This document shows, in pieces, positions 1 through 7,419 of a stretch of DNA of 14,847 nucleotides (within the stretch, counting starts at the first letter, position 1; every line of letters starts with the position of its first letter). Under the pieces are notes generated by a model. It saw only the letters and a list, made by a program, of their open reading frames with translations, was not told where the DNA came from and searched no databases. The stretch is from positions 1 to 14,847 of the forward strand of contig DAHXLV010000004.1 of assembly GCA_027365815.1 (NCBI GenBank). Direction: 5' to 3'. The translations under genes and the position numbers were made by a program. Source of the DNA: Microcaldota archaeon. Lineage in GTDB: Archaea > Micrarchaeota > Micrarchaeia > Micrarchaeales > Micrarchaeaceae.

Positions 1-2
1 GA

Positions 3-41
3 CATAAGCACCAATAACTGTAATGTTTTCAGGATAAAATA
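3..41 (-). promoter_or_regulatory. Possible promoter and start codon of a minus-strand gene running off the left edge
   Basis: On the minus strand a TATA-like TATTTTAT lies at about 34-41. A GGTG follows at 8-11 and an ATG at 3-5, about 33 bases from the TATA centre, which resembles the near-leaderless spacing of several other genes here. Only two bases of coding sequence would be inside the window, so no product can be named. It could be chance in an AT-rich stretch. Confidence 0.25.
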
Positions 42-67
42 CCTTTCTGTTTATGCCTGCGGAAATG

Positions 68-79
68 CCGGCGCGCCGG
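68..79. repeat. GC-only 12-base perfect palindrome downstream of the MBF1 gene
   Basis: CCGGCGCGCCGG reads the same on both strands and sits 13 bases past the MBF1 stop codon. It could fold in the MBF1 transcript as a 3'-end structure, but no T-run follows on the minus strand, so a terminator role is not shown. It might also simply be a dense restriction-type palindrome. Confidence 0.35.
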
Positions 80-92
80 TCTCCCAGGCTGC

Positions 93-578
93 TCAGGTGC
101 TAAAAAAGTCGCCTAGCGTTGCCCCACCCTGTTTTTTCCCGGTGTTCACTTTCGGCCCATCATCCTTTGGCTGCGTTATCCTTATGTTGAGCGCCTTCTC
201 TATTTTCTTGGTAAGCTCTATAGACGGCTTCGTCTTCTCCTCCTCCACTCTGAGCAGATGAGCCTCCTTCTCGTTTATCATTTCGGCGAGCACCTTGAGC
301 GGAAGCTGCATTCGGTCTCTCGCCGCATGGATTTTCGCGCCATAGCCGTCCACCAGCTCCAAATCGTCATCGGTCTTCCTTATTGCCTTCTTCTGGCCTG
401 GCCTGGGCCTGTCCTCCACCTCCCTGTAGAGCACCTTCTTCCCCTTAGCGCACCCTGCGCAGACGCGGAGATCCGCCCCCTCTACTGACACTATGTACGC
501 ATCCTTCATCTGCCGGCCGCACAGCTCGCATTCCTCCACTCCACCACAATAAATCTGCTCATTCAGGATTAAAAACAT
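93..578 (-). CDS. mbf1: Archaeal multiprotein bridging factor 1 (zinc ribbon plus XRE-type HTH)
   Basis: The N-terminus holds a zinc ribbon with Cys17-x2-Cys20 and Cys40-x2-Cys43. A lysine/arginine-rich linker follows, then a Cro/XRE-type helix-turn-helix (about residues 75-135) with the MBF1-like stretch GAKIHAARDRM and the later VEEEKTKPS. A flexible Gly/Lys tail ends it. This zinc ribbon plus HTH order is that of archaeal MBF1, which is reported to associate with the small ribosomal subunit rather than only bridging TBP as in eukaryotes. Start: the ATG at 578 lies 27 bases from the centre of the ATATATA box at 602-608, fitting a leaderless mRNA. A GTG at 539 (Val14) would put the first Cys near the N-terminus, as is usual in the family, and is a real alternative. 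It diverges from the site-2 protease gene. Confidence 0.9.
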   Translation of the reverse strand: MFLILNEQIYCGGVEECELCGRQMKDAYIVSVEGADLRVCAGCAKGKKVLYREVEDRPRPGQKKAIRKTDDDLELVDGYGAKIHAARDRMQLPLKVLAEMINEKEAHLLRVEEEKTKPSIELTKKIEKALNIRITQPKDDGPKVNTGKKQGGATLGDFFST

Positions 579-584
579 TTACGT

Positions 585-2180
585 ATGCTTCGGCTAAAGG
601 CATATATAGCTTTAACCAAACTATACTACGAATTTATGAACCAGGGTAAAAAATCTAAAATTAAGGCGAAAACGCACTACGCCAACGCAGCCGTGGCAGG
701 GCTATTCGTGCTGGCGTTCGCCATACTTGGCCTGGACTATTACGCATCCGTGCTCGGGATAGCCACGCAAGCGATAATAGCGCTCGCCACGCTGCTCATA
801 TCCGGTACGCTGATACAGAGGCTCAAATCGTTGAACGGCGGGTACGGCCTGTATATGTTCGGTGGCAAGAGGGGCATAAAAGCAGTAGACCGGATATCGA
901 AGAAGAACCTAGCCTTCTGGAAGAGCATGCCAGTGTGGGGCATAGTGCTGGGCTTCGGGCTGCTCGCATACCCTCTTCTCAAAGGCAGGATAGACAAGAG
1001 GCTCTTCGCTTTCAGCATAGTCTCGCTGCTCCTTTTTCTCTATTTCATAGTCCCCTGCACAGCACTGCCGCTGCAATTCGTCAACATACCGCAGCTTCAA
1101 GGCATAGCCGGCAGCGCGTCTGCCGAGTGCATACCGTCATTTTCCGGGCTCACCAGCTACGGCTATCTCGTATATGGGATAACACTTGTATCCGGCTTCT
1201 CCGGCTTCATAATATTCTCCCTGATGTATAACGCAGCCAGCGTGCTTTTCAATACTGTATCGTATGCCTTTTCCGTATACTCTGGAGCTCCGCAGGCGTC
1301 GCTGCTCACTAGTCAGGTACCTGGGGTAGCGCCAGTCATACCAGGCATAGACATACCGCTTATCGCAGGCATCCTCGCCCTAGTCATAATACTTACGATA
1401 CATGAGATGTCGCACGGCGTACTTGCCAGGATCGCTAAGGTGAAGCTGAAGCAGATAGGCGTCCTGCTCTTCGGGGTGATACCGATAGGGGCTTTCGTAG
1501 AGCCTGATGAGAGGGCGGTGCTGAAGCTTGACAAGGGGAAACAGAACGCCATATCCGCAGCAGGCATATCATCTAACTTCATAGCCGCTATCGTCTTCTT
1601 CCTGCTGATGTTCTCAATGTTTATCTTCATTGTGCCGACGATATACTACAACAAAGGGGTTTTCATAAACGGGGTTATACCCAACACCCCCTCAAACGGC
1701 ATACTCGCAGCCGGGGAGCAGATAATCTACTGGAACGGCCAAAAGATAAGCAACATAACCGATTTGGAAACGGCGGGCCAGAGCGACATGCCGGGATCTG
1801 TGGTGCGCGTGGCGATCCTCTCAAAGGGCTGCAGCGCGCCTTCCGGGCTCGCATGCGGTGCACTCAACTACAGCATACCTGCCGTGTCGTTGAACGGCTC
1901 GCAGAGGGGCTACATCGGAATAACCGCCATACAGGAGGAGGCGGTCTCAAACACAGCGTATGCAAAGGCGGCGTATTTCCTTTACACGCTTTTCTCGCTG
2001 TCATTCCTGCTTAACTTCCTAGTCGCTATAGTCAACCTGCTGCCCATACCTGGTTTCGACGGGTGGAGGCTGTACAAGACCAACATAAGGAGCAGCGCCG
2101 TTGTCAGGGCCGTCACAGTGATAATAGTGCTAGGGCTCATCCTGAATACGCTGCCGTGGTTGTACATAGCCCTCCTCTGA
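585..2180 (+). CDS. Membrane-embedded site-2 protease-like metalloprotease (M50) with PDZ domain
   Basis: This is a multi-pass membrane protein of up to 531 residues. The zinc-binding HEMSH (273-277) lies in a hydrophobic helix. The partner motif NLLPIPGFDGW (484-494) matches the NxxPxxxxDG of site-2 proteases and should give the third metal ligand, Asp492. Between them, about residues 355-445, lies a PDZ-like region (GVFINGVIPNTPSNG onwards). Further hydrophobic segments lie at both ends. The family cuts substrates inside the membrane, often to release regulators; the substrate here is unknown. Start: 585 is the longest option, but the TATA box at 602-608 overlaps it and sits 31 bases before the ATG at 636 (Met18), so a 514-residue protein beginning MNQGKK is at least as likely. 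The stop abuts the stop of the convergent phosphoesterase gene with no gap. Confidence 0.9.
   Translation: MLRLKAYIALTKLYYEFMNQGKKSKIKAKTHYANAAVAGLFVLAFAILGLDYYASVLGIATQAIIALATLLISGTLIQRLKSLNGGYGLYMFGGKRGIKAVDRISKKNLAFWKSMPVWGIVLGFGLLAYPLLKGRIDKRLFAFSIVSLLLFLYFIVPCTALPLQFVNIPQLQGIAGSASAECIPSFSGLTSYGYLVYGITLVSGFSGFIIFSLMYNAASVLFNTVSYAFSVYSGAPQASLLTSQVPGVAPVIPGIDIPLIAGILALVIILTIHEMSHGVLARIAKVKLKQIGVLLFGVIPIGAFVEPDERAVLKLDKGKQNAISAAGISSNFIAAIVFFLLMFSMFIFIVPTIYYNKGVFINGVIPNTPSNGILAAGEQIIYWNGQKISNITDLETAGQSDMPGSVVRVAILSKGCSAPSGLACGALNYSIPAVSLNGSQRGYIGITAIQEEAVSNTAYAKAAYFLYTLFSLSFLLNFLVAIVNLLPIPGFDGWRLYKTNIRSSAVVRAVTVIIVLGLILNTLPWLYIALL
602..608. promoter_or_regulatory. Palindromic TATA box shared by mbf1 and the site-2 protease gene
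   Basis: ATATATA is centred at 605. On the minus strand it is 27 bases from the mbf1 ATG (578). On the plus strand it is 31 bases from the ATG at 636 inside the protease reading frame. No other comparable TATA box is seen between the two genes. One symmetrical element may therefore serve both directions, with the purine-rich TAAAGG upstream of it on the plus strand and GTTAAAG on the minus strand as possible BRE halves. Confidence 0.5.
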
Positions 2181-2927
2181 TCATGCCACCGCACGCCGAA
2201 GCTCTGCGATGGTCCCGAAATCGATCGTCGAGCCATAGCCAATCGCCACCGCCCGCATTCCCTCAAGGTCTGCTTTCTTTAGGACTGGCGCAAGCAGCTC
2301 GCCTTGCGGCACCATATTTATGTCCGTGCCAGAGGCGAAGTAGTTAATTGCTGGAAGGACGAGGAGCTTTACGCCCTTGTACTCGCCGTAAAGGAAGCAG
2401 CGCAGCTTTTCCTTCTTGCCGGCCTTGTTGAATATCGAGATTGCTGGGTGCTCGTGGCCCATCACCATCATCTTGGCCTTTTTGGCCGCGCCTACAGGCA
2501 TTTCCTCCCCATGGAAGAAGACGTATCCGCCTATCTCGGCCTCCTGCCTGTATATCTTCAGCTTGAAAGGCTCCCTATAGCGCTCCACGAAGTTGTCGTG
2601 GTTCCCCTTTATCAGCACGAGCTCTGCGCCCTTCTGCTTTACAAAATCTACGAAGTCGTGCAGTTCATTGAACTCCTCCTCATCGACCTTCGAGAATTCG
2701 TTTTTTATGTCGCCATCCACTATCACCGTTTTGGCGCCGGTGAGCTTCAACGCCTTGCCTATCATGCCGCAGATGTGCTTCAGGTTGGCTTTCGGTATGA
2801 GGACGCCCTTCTTCGCCATGACCCCCTCATATCCCAGGTGCGGGTCTGCTATCACTATGGCGTCTATGCTCCTTATGAATATGACTGGCATGCCGTCCAA
2901 GAGCTCAACGTCTTTGGTAAGCCTCAT
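2181..2927 (-). CDS. Lhr-associated calcineurin-like metallophosphoesterase (COG1407-like)
   Basis: The two-metal phosphoesterase signatures appear in order: D28PH30, GD73IKN76, GNHD (108-111), H139G and GHEHP (157-161). The length, 248 residues, and the sequence pattern fit the ICC-like phosphoesterases that accompany Lhr helicases in archaea and the ligase-associated PdeM of bacteria. The family cleaves phosphodiester bonds, but the physiological substrate of the archaeal members is not settled. The ATG follows the Lhr TGA directly (TGA-ATG), so the two genes are almost certainly one transcript and translationally coupled. This supports a joint role in nucleic acid repair or processing. The 3' end touches that of the site-2 protease gene. 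Confidence 0.88.
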   Translation of the reverse strand: MRLTKDVELLDGMPVIFIRSIDAIVIADPHLGYEGVMAKKGVLIPKANLKHICGMIGKALKLTGAKTVIVDGDIKNEFSKVDEEEFNELHDFVDFVKQKGAELVLIKGNHDNFVERYREPFKLKIYRQEAEIGGYVFFHGEEMPVGAAKKAKMMVMGHEHPAISIFNKAGKKEKLRCFLYGEYKGVKLLVLPAINYFASGTDINMVPQGELLAPVLKKADLEGMRAVAIGYGSTIDFGTIAELRRAVA

Positions 2928-5609
2928 TCAATCAGGTTTCTTTATCCTCTCCATTACAAGCTTGTGCAGCGACTGAAGGTACCTGTATCTCTCCTTCATC
3001 AGTACCACGTCCGCATGGCCAAAGGTTATCAGGCTGTGCGCGAAAGGCGAAGCCGAAGGGGTTTCGACGAACATGTAGGATATGTTTTTCGCCTTTATGT
3101 CCCGCAGTATGCCCTCGGCTTTCGGCAGGTCCATCACATCGTTGAATATCTCCCTGTAGACCTCCTTTATTATCGGAAAGTTCGGGTCTATCTTCTCCGC
3201 GGCGCTGAGTATCAGCTGTGAGTTGACCTGCTGCCTTCCTACTGTTATCTTGTAGCCCTTGTAGTTCTTGAGTATCATAAAGCTCCTCGCCGCCACGTGC
3301 CTGAACCTGCGGCGCATCATCTCCGTTTTCCTGATGTTCTTCTTCAGCATCTTCTGCAGGTTTGCGGTTGTGATGTCCGAGAAAAGGTCGTCTACAGTGC
3401 CGGTGTCCACGTCTATGTTCTCCTCCGTGGAAAGAACAAAACCGTTGTCGCCCACCATGATGCCGATGTCTATGTCGAGCATCTCCCCGAGCAAGATCCC
3501 AAAAGCGCGCGACAGCGCGTCGTTGACACGCCTCCCAAAGAGCGAATGGAATATCAGGTATCTCTTGTCAGAATCGGTGTCGCGCGTGTATTCGACCAGG
3601 ATCATCTTGTCGCTAGGCACAGCCTTGGCGAATAGCAGCTGCTCTAGGAAGTAACCGTACATTGCATGCTTGGCGTTCTCGTCCACAGGCAGCTGGTCCA
3701 GGAAACCCTTAACATTGTCAGGCATAGCCCTTTTCCTGAGCAGCGCCCCCGCCCCTGTCTTCTTTATGCAGTTGCCTACCACCTCGCTGAACCTGCTGCG
3801 GAATTTACCTATTTCTATGGCAAGCTCATAGCTCAGCGGCAGCTGCTCGGAGAACCACGGCGGTATGGTCGGCGCGCTGTCCTTCGCCTCGCTTACGAAC
3901 GCCTTCATACCTCTGGAGTATTCGAACCTGTAAAGCCTGCCGCCAAGCGTGAAGACATCACCGGCCTTCAACCTGGTAAGGAACTCCTCCTCGATGCTGC
4001 CTATCCATTTGTTGCCGGCAGCAAAGACGTTGACCGCCACCTCGTCGGGTATTGTACCTTGGTTGAGCATGTATATCACCTTTGTGAACCTTCCGCGCTT
4101 TCCGAAGGCATTCTCCTTCTCATCGTACCATATCTTCGCATACACCCTCCTGCTCTCAAGGCCGACGTACGTGCCCGCAAGATAGTTGAGCAGGTAGACG
4201 AAGTCGCTTTTCTCAAGCTCGTGATATGGGTACGCCCTCCTTATCACAGCGAATGCTTCATCCACGCCCCACCTGCCGCTCAGCGACATACCCACTATGT
4301 GCTGGGCCAGCACGTCAAGCGCATTCTGGGGCACAAGGAACGAGTCGAGATGGTGCTTCAGCGCCGCGTCTATCATCACGGTGCACTCGACAAGGTCGTC
4401 CCTGTTCAGTATTATGGTCTCACCCTTGGCGACCGCCTTGAAGCTGTGCCCAGCACGGCCAAACCTCTGTATCGCGCGCGTCACGCTCTTCGGCGACCCG
4501 AGCTGTATGACATTCTCGATCGCCCCGATATCTATTCCGAGCTCCAGGCTAGTTGACGATACAGCGCACTTCAGCGAACCTTTCTTGAGCAGGTCCTCCA
4601 CCTCGAGCCTGGATTCCCTGGACAGGGAGCCGTGATGGGCGGCTATGTCCTCCCCGTACCCGAAGCGCTTTTTCAGGTTGTACACCACCCGCTCAGTACC
4701 GCTTCTCGTATTGGTGAATATGAGCGTGCTCTTGCTCGCCTTTATTATCTCGTTTATCTTGTTGTACGTCGCCTCCTCGACGCTGCCCTCCTTCGCGTAG
4801 ATGAGGTCCTTGACAGGGCTCATCACCTTCACGTCAAGCTTCTTGCTCCACGATGCATCTACGATAAGGCAGTCCCGCGGCTTTCCTGACTCGCAGCCAG
4901 CCAAATACATCGCCGCCTCCTCAAGCGGGTACAGCGTCGCGCCCAACCCAATGCGCGTGAAATTGCTCCCCGATATCTCAACAAGGCGCTCCAAGGACAG
5001 CGCAAGGTGAACTCCGCGCTTGTTGTTTGCGAGCTCATGCAGTTCGTCTATTATCGCGTATTCAAGACCCTTGAAGTTCAGTGCGAACTTTTCCGAGTTA
5101 AGCAGTATGGCGAGGCTTTCGGGTGTTGTCACCAGTATGTTCGGCGGCTTGAGGAGCTGCTCCCTGCGCTCCTTCTGCGATGTGTCGCCGGTTCTGACGG
5201 CTATCGTCACCTTCCTCATATTTCCCTTTATCACGTCAGTGCCCATCTCCTTGACGATCTGCGAGTAGACCTGCTCCAGAGGCACAGTGAGGTTTTTGTA
5301 TATGTCGTTGTTCAGCGCCCTGAGCGGCGATATGTAGATGCAGTATATGCGCTCCTCAAGCTTGCCCTTGATTGACAGGTCAAACAGCCTGCTTATTATG
5401 GACAAGAAGCCCGACATTGTCTTTCCGCTGCCAGTCGGCGCTGTTATAAGAATGTTCTTCCGCTCGCTGATGAGCTTGAAGGCGTACTTTTGCGGAGGCG
5501 TGAGTTCCTTGAAGTTTTCTATGAACCACTTCCTTACGTGCTCGTTCAGCACGGAGAGGCTCTGCTCGTCCTGGAAGGGTTGCTGAAGCTGCTCTATCAA
5601 GGAGGTCAC
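2928..5609 (-). CDS. lhr: Lhr-type superfamily 2 DEAD/DEAH helicase
   Basis: All core helicase motifs are visible: Q-like LTPPQ (36-40), Walker A APTGSGKT (57-64), PLRALN (95-100), TPES (162-165), motif II DELH (188-191), motif III GAT (223-225), motif IV LIFTNTRS (296-303), motif V TSLELGIDIG (353-362) and motif VI QRFGRAGH (381-388). The ~500-residue C-terminal part fits the winged-helix and beta-barrel module of Lhr-core proteins, and 893 residues is normal for archaeal Lhr. Archaeal Lhr enzymes are 3'-5' helicases that unwind forks and RNA:DNA hybrids and are linked to replication-coupled repair. The start is a GTG with a TATA box centred 33-34 bases upstream; no strong SD is seen. It forms a TGA-ATG operon with the phosphoesterase. 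Confidence 0.95.
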   Translation of the reverse strand: MTSLIEQLQQPFQDEQSLSVLNEHVRKWFIENFKELTPPQKYAFKLISERKNILITAPTGSGKTMSGFLSIISRLFDLSIKGKLEERIYCIYISPLRALNNDIYKNLTVPLEQVYSQIVKEMGTDVIKGNMRKVTIAVRTGDTSQKERREQLLKPPNILVTTPESLAILLNSEKFALNFKGLEYAIIDELHELANNKRGVHLALSLERLVEISGSNFTRIGLGATLYPLEEAAMYLAGCESGKPRDCLIVDASWSKKLDVKVMSPVKDLIYAKEGSVEEATYNKINEIIKASKSTLIFTNTRSGTERVVYNLKKRFGYGEDIAAHHGSLSRESRLEVEDLLKKGSLKCAVSSTSLELGIDIGAIENVIQLGSPKSVTRAIQRFGRAGHSFKAVAKGETIILNRDDLVECTVMIDAALKHHLDSFLVPQNALDVLAQHIVGMSLSGRWGVDEAFAVIRRAYPYHELEKSDFVYLLNYLAGTYVGLESRRVYAKIWYDEKENAFGKRGRFTKVIYMLNQGTIPDEVAVNVFAAGNKWIGSIEEEFLTRLKAGDVFTLGGRLYRFEYSRGMKAFVSEAKDSAPTIPPWFSEQLPLSYELAIEIGKFRSRFSEVVGNCIKKTGAGALLRKRAMPDNVKGFLDQLPVDENAKHAMYGYFLEQLLFAKAVPSDKMILVEYTRDTDSDKRYLIFHSLFGRRVNDALSRAFGILLGEMLDIDIGIMVGDNGFVLSTEENIDVDTGTVDDLFSDITTANLQKMLKKNIRKTEMMRRRFRHVAARSFMILKNYKGYKITVGRQQVNSQLILSAAEKIDPNFPIIKEVYREIFNDVMDLPKAEGILRDIKAKNISYMFVETPSASPFAHSLITFGHADVVLMKERYRYLQSLHKLVMERIKKPD

Positions 5610-5638
5610 CAGGCAAAGAGTACATTACCTCGCGGAAG

Positions 5639-5646
5639 TTTATATT
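5639..5646 (-). promoter_or_regulatory. TATA box for lhr
   Basis: The plus-strand TTTATATT is AATATAAA on the minus strand, centred at about 5642.5, 33-34 bases before the lhr GTG. It would give a leader of only a few bases. It also reads well as a TATA box in the plus direction, but no convincing gene starts at the matching distance. Confidence 0.45.
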
Positions 5647-5693
5647 CTTATGCGAAATACAGGATAAAGGAAGTAAAAGTTATGCGTAAAGCT

Positions 5694-5701
5694 CTTATAT
5701 G
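5694..5701 (+). promoter_or_regulatory. TATA box for the alpha/beta hydrolase gene
   Basis: CTTATATG, preceded by the purine-rich GTAAAG as a possible BRE, is centred at about 5697.5. The ATG at 5729 is 31 bases further on. The first possible ATG (5699) lies inside this box, which argues for the later start. Confidence 0.5.
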
Positions 5702-5728
5702 GTGACGAAAGATTATAGCTGTGGGCAA

Positions 5729-6604
5729 ATGAATACGGCTGTGGAGAGGCTTCCTGGAGACCTCCTGGTCTATAGGACCAAGGATGGATTGCTTATGAAC
5801 GGACTGCTCTTCAGGGAAAGGAACGGGAATAAAGCAGTTGTAATCTCAGTCTTCGGTATGGTGAGCGATTTTTTCTCTGCGCCCAGAGATTATGCTCTGA
5901 TAAGGGAACTGAAGGGTTGTGGAACAGACGTGTTCCTTGCTGGCAACCGCGGCATTGGATCAGTTTTCCCATTTGACAAGAATGGAAAGACCGTATTTCT
6001 GGGGACTGCGAGGGAGAAGTTCACGGATTGCGTTTTGGATGTCGGCGCAGCCGTAAATGTAGCCTTCAAGATTGGATACAGGAAGATAATCCTGATGGGG
6101 CACAGCACAGGGTGCCAGAAGTCCGTATATTATCTGTACAGGACCAAGGACAGGAGGGTGAAAGGCCTGATTCTTCTTGGCCCTGCAGGCGACTATGATG
6201 TTTTGAGGAGGGACCTAAAGCAGAAGCTGCCGCAAGCTGTCAGGATAGCAAAGAACATGATAAAACACGGGAAAAAGGATGAGATAACCCCGCGTTGGGT
6301 ATCCTATTACACGCCGCAAAGATTCCTTTCATACGCTGTAGGCACCAACCCTGAGGCAAGGATATTCAATTACGATTCTGAGATGAAGGAGTTTAGGACA
6401 GTCAAATGCCCGATACTTGCGGTATTCGGCGAGAAGGAGCAGTGGGCGACTAAACCGATAAAGGAGCACATAAAAATACTAAAGAATGCTACCAATTCAA
6501 AAAGCTTCAGCGCCGCAGTAGTAAAAGGCGGGGACCACAGCTTTACGGGAAAAGAGAAGGGACTTGCAAAAGTTGTTACTGGCTGGGTGGAGCGGAACAA
6601 CTGA
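5729..6604 (+). CDS. Alpha/beta hydrolase (DUF1749/dienelactone hydrolase-like)
   Basis: This is a 291-residue alpha/beta hydrolase. The nucleophile elbow is GHSTG (124-128, Ser126). The catalytic His is likely His270 in GGDHSF, and an acidic residue is likely supplied by FGEKEQW (233-239), where Glu stands in the usual Asp position. VISVFGM (38-44) is the probable oxyanion loop. There is no signal peptide or membrane segment, so it should be cytoplasmic. The substrate is unknown; the GHSTG elbow and spacing recall DUF1749 proteins, but carboxylesterase or acyl hydrolase roles are equally open. An upstream ATG at 5699 would add 10 residues but overlaps the TATA box. The stop abuts the stop of the convergent ferredoxin gene. 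Confidence 0.8.
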   Translation: MNTAVERLPGDLLVYRTKDGLLMNGLLFRERNGNKAVVISVFGMVSDFFSAPRDYALIRELKGCGTDVFLAGNRGIGSVFPFDKNGKTVFLGTAREKFTDCVLDVGAAVNVAFKIGYRKIILMGHSTGCQKSVYYLYRTKDRRVKGLILLGPAGDYDVLRRDLKQKLPQAVRIAKNMIKHGKKDEITPRWVSYYTPQRFLSYAVGTNPEARIFNYDSEMKEFRTVKCPILAVFGEKEQWATKPIKEHIKILKNATNSKSFSAAVVKGGDHSFTGKEKGLAKVVTGWVERNN

Positions 6605-6961
6605 CTACTTATATATCGACCTATAGACAGTCCCGGCATCGTCCGTTATCACTATGCATTCGCCCTCGCACTCTATAAGGCATGCCTGGCAGAGTATGCA
6701 GGCGCTTCCGTTAACGCCTACAGATATACCGCCGCTGCCGTTATCGAATTTATCCTCGAAGTGTCTGTGTCCATCGTTCACCGTTTTCCACTTGTCAAGC
6801 ACCTGCTGGTCTGTGGTGCCCTTCCACTTGTCGGCTTCCGGCGCATGGTCGTTGTTCGCATCTGGACTTGTCCTGTCTTTCATCTCGAACACCGCCACCG
6901 GGCACACGTCGAAGCAGTGCGCGCAGCCGGTGCATTTGTGCTTCTCAACCCAAACGTCCAT
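6605..6961 (-). CDS. Dicluster [4Fe-4S] ferredoxin with a long insertion between cluster motifs
   Basis: The first cluster motif is Cys10-x2-Cys13-x2-Cys16-x3-Cys20-Pro. The second is Cys88-x2-Cys91-x2-Cys94-x3-Cys98, with an extra Cys at 102 and without the usual proline. In classic 2[4Fe-4S] ferredoxins the two motifs are some 20-30 residues apart; here 67 residues separate Cys20 and Cys88, filled with an acidic, Trp- and Asp-rich stretch (DADKWKG-like, DKWKTVND, HFEDKFDN). The protein is 118 residues, soluble, and expected to carry electrons in the cytoplasm. No redox partner gene is adjacent. It converges with the hydrolase gene without a gap. Confidence 0.88.
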   Translation of the reverse strand: MDVWVEKHKCTGCAHCFDVCPVAVFEMKDRTSPDANNDHAPEADKWKGTTDQQVLDKWKTVNDGHRHFEDKFDNGSGGISVGVNGSACILCQACLIECEGECIVITDDAGTVYRSIYK

Positions 6962-7035
6962 GATATCATCTAACGATAACGCAATATGTCGCGATTCTTT
7001 TTAGCTTTTGCTGTTTGCAAGCTAACACTCTTTAC

Positions 7036-7059
7036 AGTAGCTGCATCTGCGTAGCTACT
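7036..7059 (+). other. Hairpin-forming sequence downstream of rpl12
   Basis: Arms at 7036-7044 and 7051-7059 (AGTAGCTGC and GTAGCTACT) pair over nine positions with a six-base loop. One of these pairs is a G-U in the plus-strand RNA and becomes a C-A mismatch in minus-strand RNA. It lies in the 128-base gap between the ferredoxin and rpl12 genes. No T-run follows on the minus strand, so a terminator for the ribosomal operon is not demonstrated. No plus-strand gene is visible here. Confidence 0.3.
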
Positions 7060-7089
7060 TGCGTGCATGAAGAAGCCCAGCCTGTCCGG

Positions 7090-7404
7090 TCAGCCAAATA
7101 GGCTAGCCAGACCGCTTGCGGCCTCCTCTTCGCTCTTCTTCTCTGCCTCTGCGTCCTTCTTCGGGGCCGCCGCTGCCGGAGCCGCACCTGCCGCCGCTGC
7201 ACTTGGTGCAGCCGCCTGCATCTGCATGCTCTGCGCGTTCTTGATCACGTCCTTTATGTTCACACCTTTCAGGGACGCGACCATTGCCTTTGCCCTTGCC
7301 TCCTCAGGAGTCAGCCCGGCTGCCTTTACGACATCCATAAGGCCCTGTTCTGTTACCTCCTTTCCGGCTGCATCAAGAAGCAACGCTGCGTAGACGTATT
7401 CCAT
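7090..7404 (-). CDS. rpl12: Large ribosomal subunit protein P1/L12
   Basis: The 104-residue protein begins MEYVYAALLL, has the conserved N-terminal dimerisation domain, an Ala/Pro-rich hinge (about 65-85) and the acidic tail ending SGLASLFG. This tail is the archaeal/eukaryotic stalk signature that recruits translation factors. It is the last gene of rpl1-rpl10-rpl12. An SD-like AGGTGA lies eight bases before the ATG, in the 15-base gap after rpl10. Several dimers would sit on L10/P0, whose own version of the tail appears to be missing here. Confidence 0.96.
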   Translation of the reverse strand: MEYVYAALLLDAAGKEVTEQGLMDVVKAAGLTPEEARAKAMVASLKGVNIKDVIKNAQSMQMQAAAPSAAAAGAAPAAAAPKKDAEAEKKSEEEAASGLASLFG

Positions 7405-7419
7405 GTTTTCACCTTAGCA

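Noticed and set aside
1..92. Open minus-strand frame between the mbf1 stop and the left edge
   Set aside because: It has no ATG, GTG or TTG start and begins right after an in-frame TAG. A promoter for a gene starting at position 5 explains the region better.
2304..3221. Long plus-strand reading frame of 305 codons opposite the phosphoesterase and lhr genes
   Set aside because: It is antisense to two genes with complete catalytic motifs and shows odd His/Tyr/Leu-rich composition typical of a shadow frame.
3666..4556. Plus-strand reading frame of 296 codons inside lhr
   Set aside because: It is an antisense shadow of the helicase C-terminal region with no recognisable domain and no promoter or SD.
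5682..5705. Seven-codon reading frame MRKALIW before the hydrolase gene
   Set aside because: It overlaps the hydrolase TATA box and would lie upstream of the transcription start, so it is unlikely to be a leader peptide.
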